In this document: positions 33,090 through 33,694 of the stretch, piece by piece
How positions within the stretch are numbered: position 1 is the stretch's first letter
How the letters are laid out: each line of letters begins with the position of its first letter
Source of the DNA: Dehalococcoidia bacterium
Lineage (GTDB): Bacteria > Chloroflexota > Dehalococcoidia > UBA2979
Direction of reading: 5' to 3'
Assembly (NCBI GenBank): GCA_004297315.1
Contig: SCTU01000075.1
Location: 1-33,694, forward strand
Length of the DNA: 33,694 nt
Program-made: the position numbers and the translations under genes
The notes under the pieces: generated by a model
Databases searched by the model: none
Seen by the model: the letters and a program-made list of their open reading frames with translations, nothing else
Told to the model about the DNA's origin: nothing

Positions 33090-33694
33090 CGGATCACGTA
33101 CCCCACGCCGCGGATCGTGGTCACGATCTGGCCAGCCCCACTTCGCGCGAGCTTGGCGCGCAGACGCGAGATGTGCGCCTCCACGAAATTGCGCGATCCG
33201 AACGTCTCGTAGCCCCAGATCGCGAGCGACAGCGCGTCCGGACTGACGACCTCGCCTCGGCGGTGCAGCAGAAGGCGCAGGACGGCGAACTCCTTGGGCG
33301 TGAGCTCCAGCGGCACGCGCTGGACGAGCACCTCGTGCGACCGCAGCCGGAGGACGAGGCCGCCGGGGCCTTCGAGTTCCTCGACCGCGAAGCCTTCCGT
33401 CCCGCGCGCGCGGCGAAGGAGGGCGCGGGCCCGCCGGCCCAGTTCAGGCACCTCTGCGGGCTTCAAGAGGTAGTCGTCTGCGCCGAGGTCAAGGCCGGAG
33501 ACGCGGTCCGCGACGTTCCCCTTGCTCGTGGTGATGATCACGGGCAGGCCGCTGCGTTCACGCAGGCGGCGAAGCGTCTCGAACCCCGAACGTCCGGGGA
33601 GGTCGATATCGAGGATGACGAGGTCGAACTCGCCCCGGTCGAGCGCCGCAAGCGCAGCCTCGCCGGAATCGGCCACTGAGACACGCGCACCGTC
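33086..33694 (-). CDS. OmpR/PhoB-type response regulator (5' partial)
   Basis: A receiver plus winged-helix DNA-binding protein, cut by the window end: the frame is open to base 33694 and lacks about 15-20 N-terminal residues carrying the acidic pair. The phosphorylated Asp is in FDLVILDIDLPGRSG, the switch Thr in VIITTS, and the Lys in YLLKP. The C-terminal winged helix shows LELTPKEFAVLRLLLHRRGEVVS and the recognition-helix region FVEAHISRLRAKL, ending IRGVGYVIR. The partner kinase should lie outside the window or may be missing. Target genes are unknown. It converges on ispH by a 4-base overlap. Confidence 0.9.
   Translation of the reverse strand, partial: DGARVSVADSGEAALAALDRGEFDLVILDIDLPGRSGFETLRRLRERSGLPVIITTSKGNVADRVSGLDLGADDYLLKPAEVPELGRRARALLRRARGTEGFAVEELEGPGGLVLRLRSHEVLVQRVPLELTPKEFAVLRLLLHRRGEVVSPDALSLAIWGYETFGSRNFVEAHISRLRAKLARSGAGQIVTTIRGVGYVIR

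Overview
This window is a very GC-rich (about 70% by eye), densely packed bacterial chromosome segment with about 29 protein genes on both strands and no rRNA, tRNA, CRISPR array, transposase or phage gene that I can see. The best guess for the host is a member of the Chloroflexota, perhaps a Dehalococcoidia/Tepidiformia-like lineage. This rests on an ECF sigma factor paired with an anti-sigma factor of the 'ECL-RYP-E-LEPLL' type, Thr-Pro-rich linkers in surface proteins, and a MaoC/family III CoA-transferase gene set. It is inference from style, not proof.

Layout. 1-6148 (+) is acyl-CoA and organic-acid metabolism: a partial L-2-hydroxyglutarate oxidase, a tiny membrane protein, a HadA/HadB-like pair of MaoC dehydratase subunits closed by a strong terminator, then a double-length CoA-transferase overlapping an Eis-type acetyltransferase. 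6145-10649 (-) holds two alpha/beta hydrolases and two MFS exporters. 10719-14011 (+) is a copper operon (HMA/Cys-rich protein, CsoR, CopA) behind a CsoR-type operator that also faces the second MFS gene. 14022-18339 (-) has a CPA2 antiporter, a 28-aa putative membrane peptide, an ammonium transporter fused in frame to a membrane-anchored N-terminal module, and a TPR protein. 18340-21023 has a third MFS gene, preceded by a possible leader peptide, lying between a complete SDR gene and a decayed 100-bp copy of that SDR's 3' end. 21134-25532 (+) has a VOC protein, argC and an ECF sigma/FecR-type anti-sigma operon. 25536-29842 has an MscS channel, a DUF6159-like membrane protein, and molybdenum-cofactor accessory genes (yqeC-like with a DUF1684 gene, divergent mobA-like), plus a small hydrophilic protein. 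30080-33694 has a secreted lamin-tail-domain protein, ispH, and a response regulator cut by the window end.

The clearest functional unit is the copper module: CsoR senses Cu(I), the operator overlaps the promoter, and the operon makes a metal-binding protein and the exporting ATPase. The most unusual items are the ammonium-transporter fusion, the direct repeat left by a partial SDR duplication around an MFS gene, the CoA-transferase whose first half lacks the catalytic Asp, an SDR lacking its Tyr/Lys pair, and the two-domain cysteine protein of the copper operon. I found no convincing wholly new defence or mobile system.
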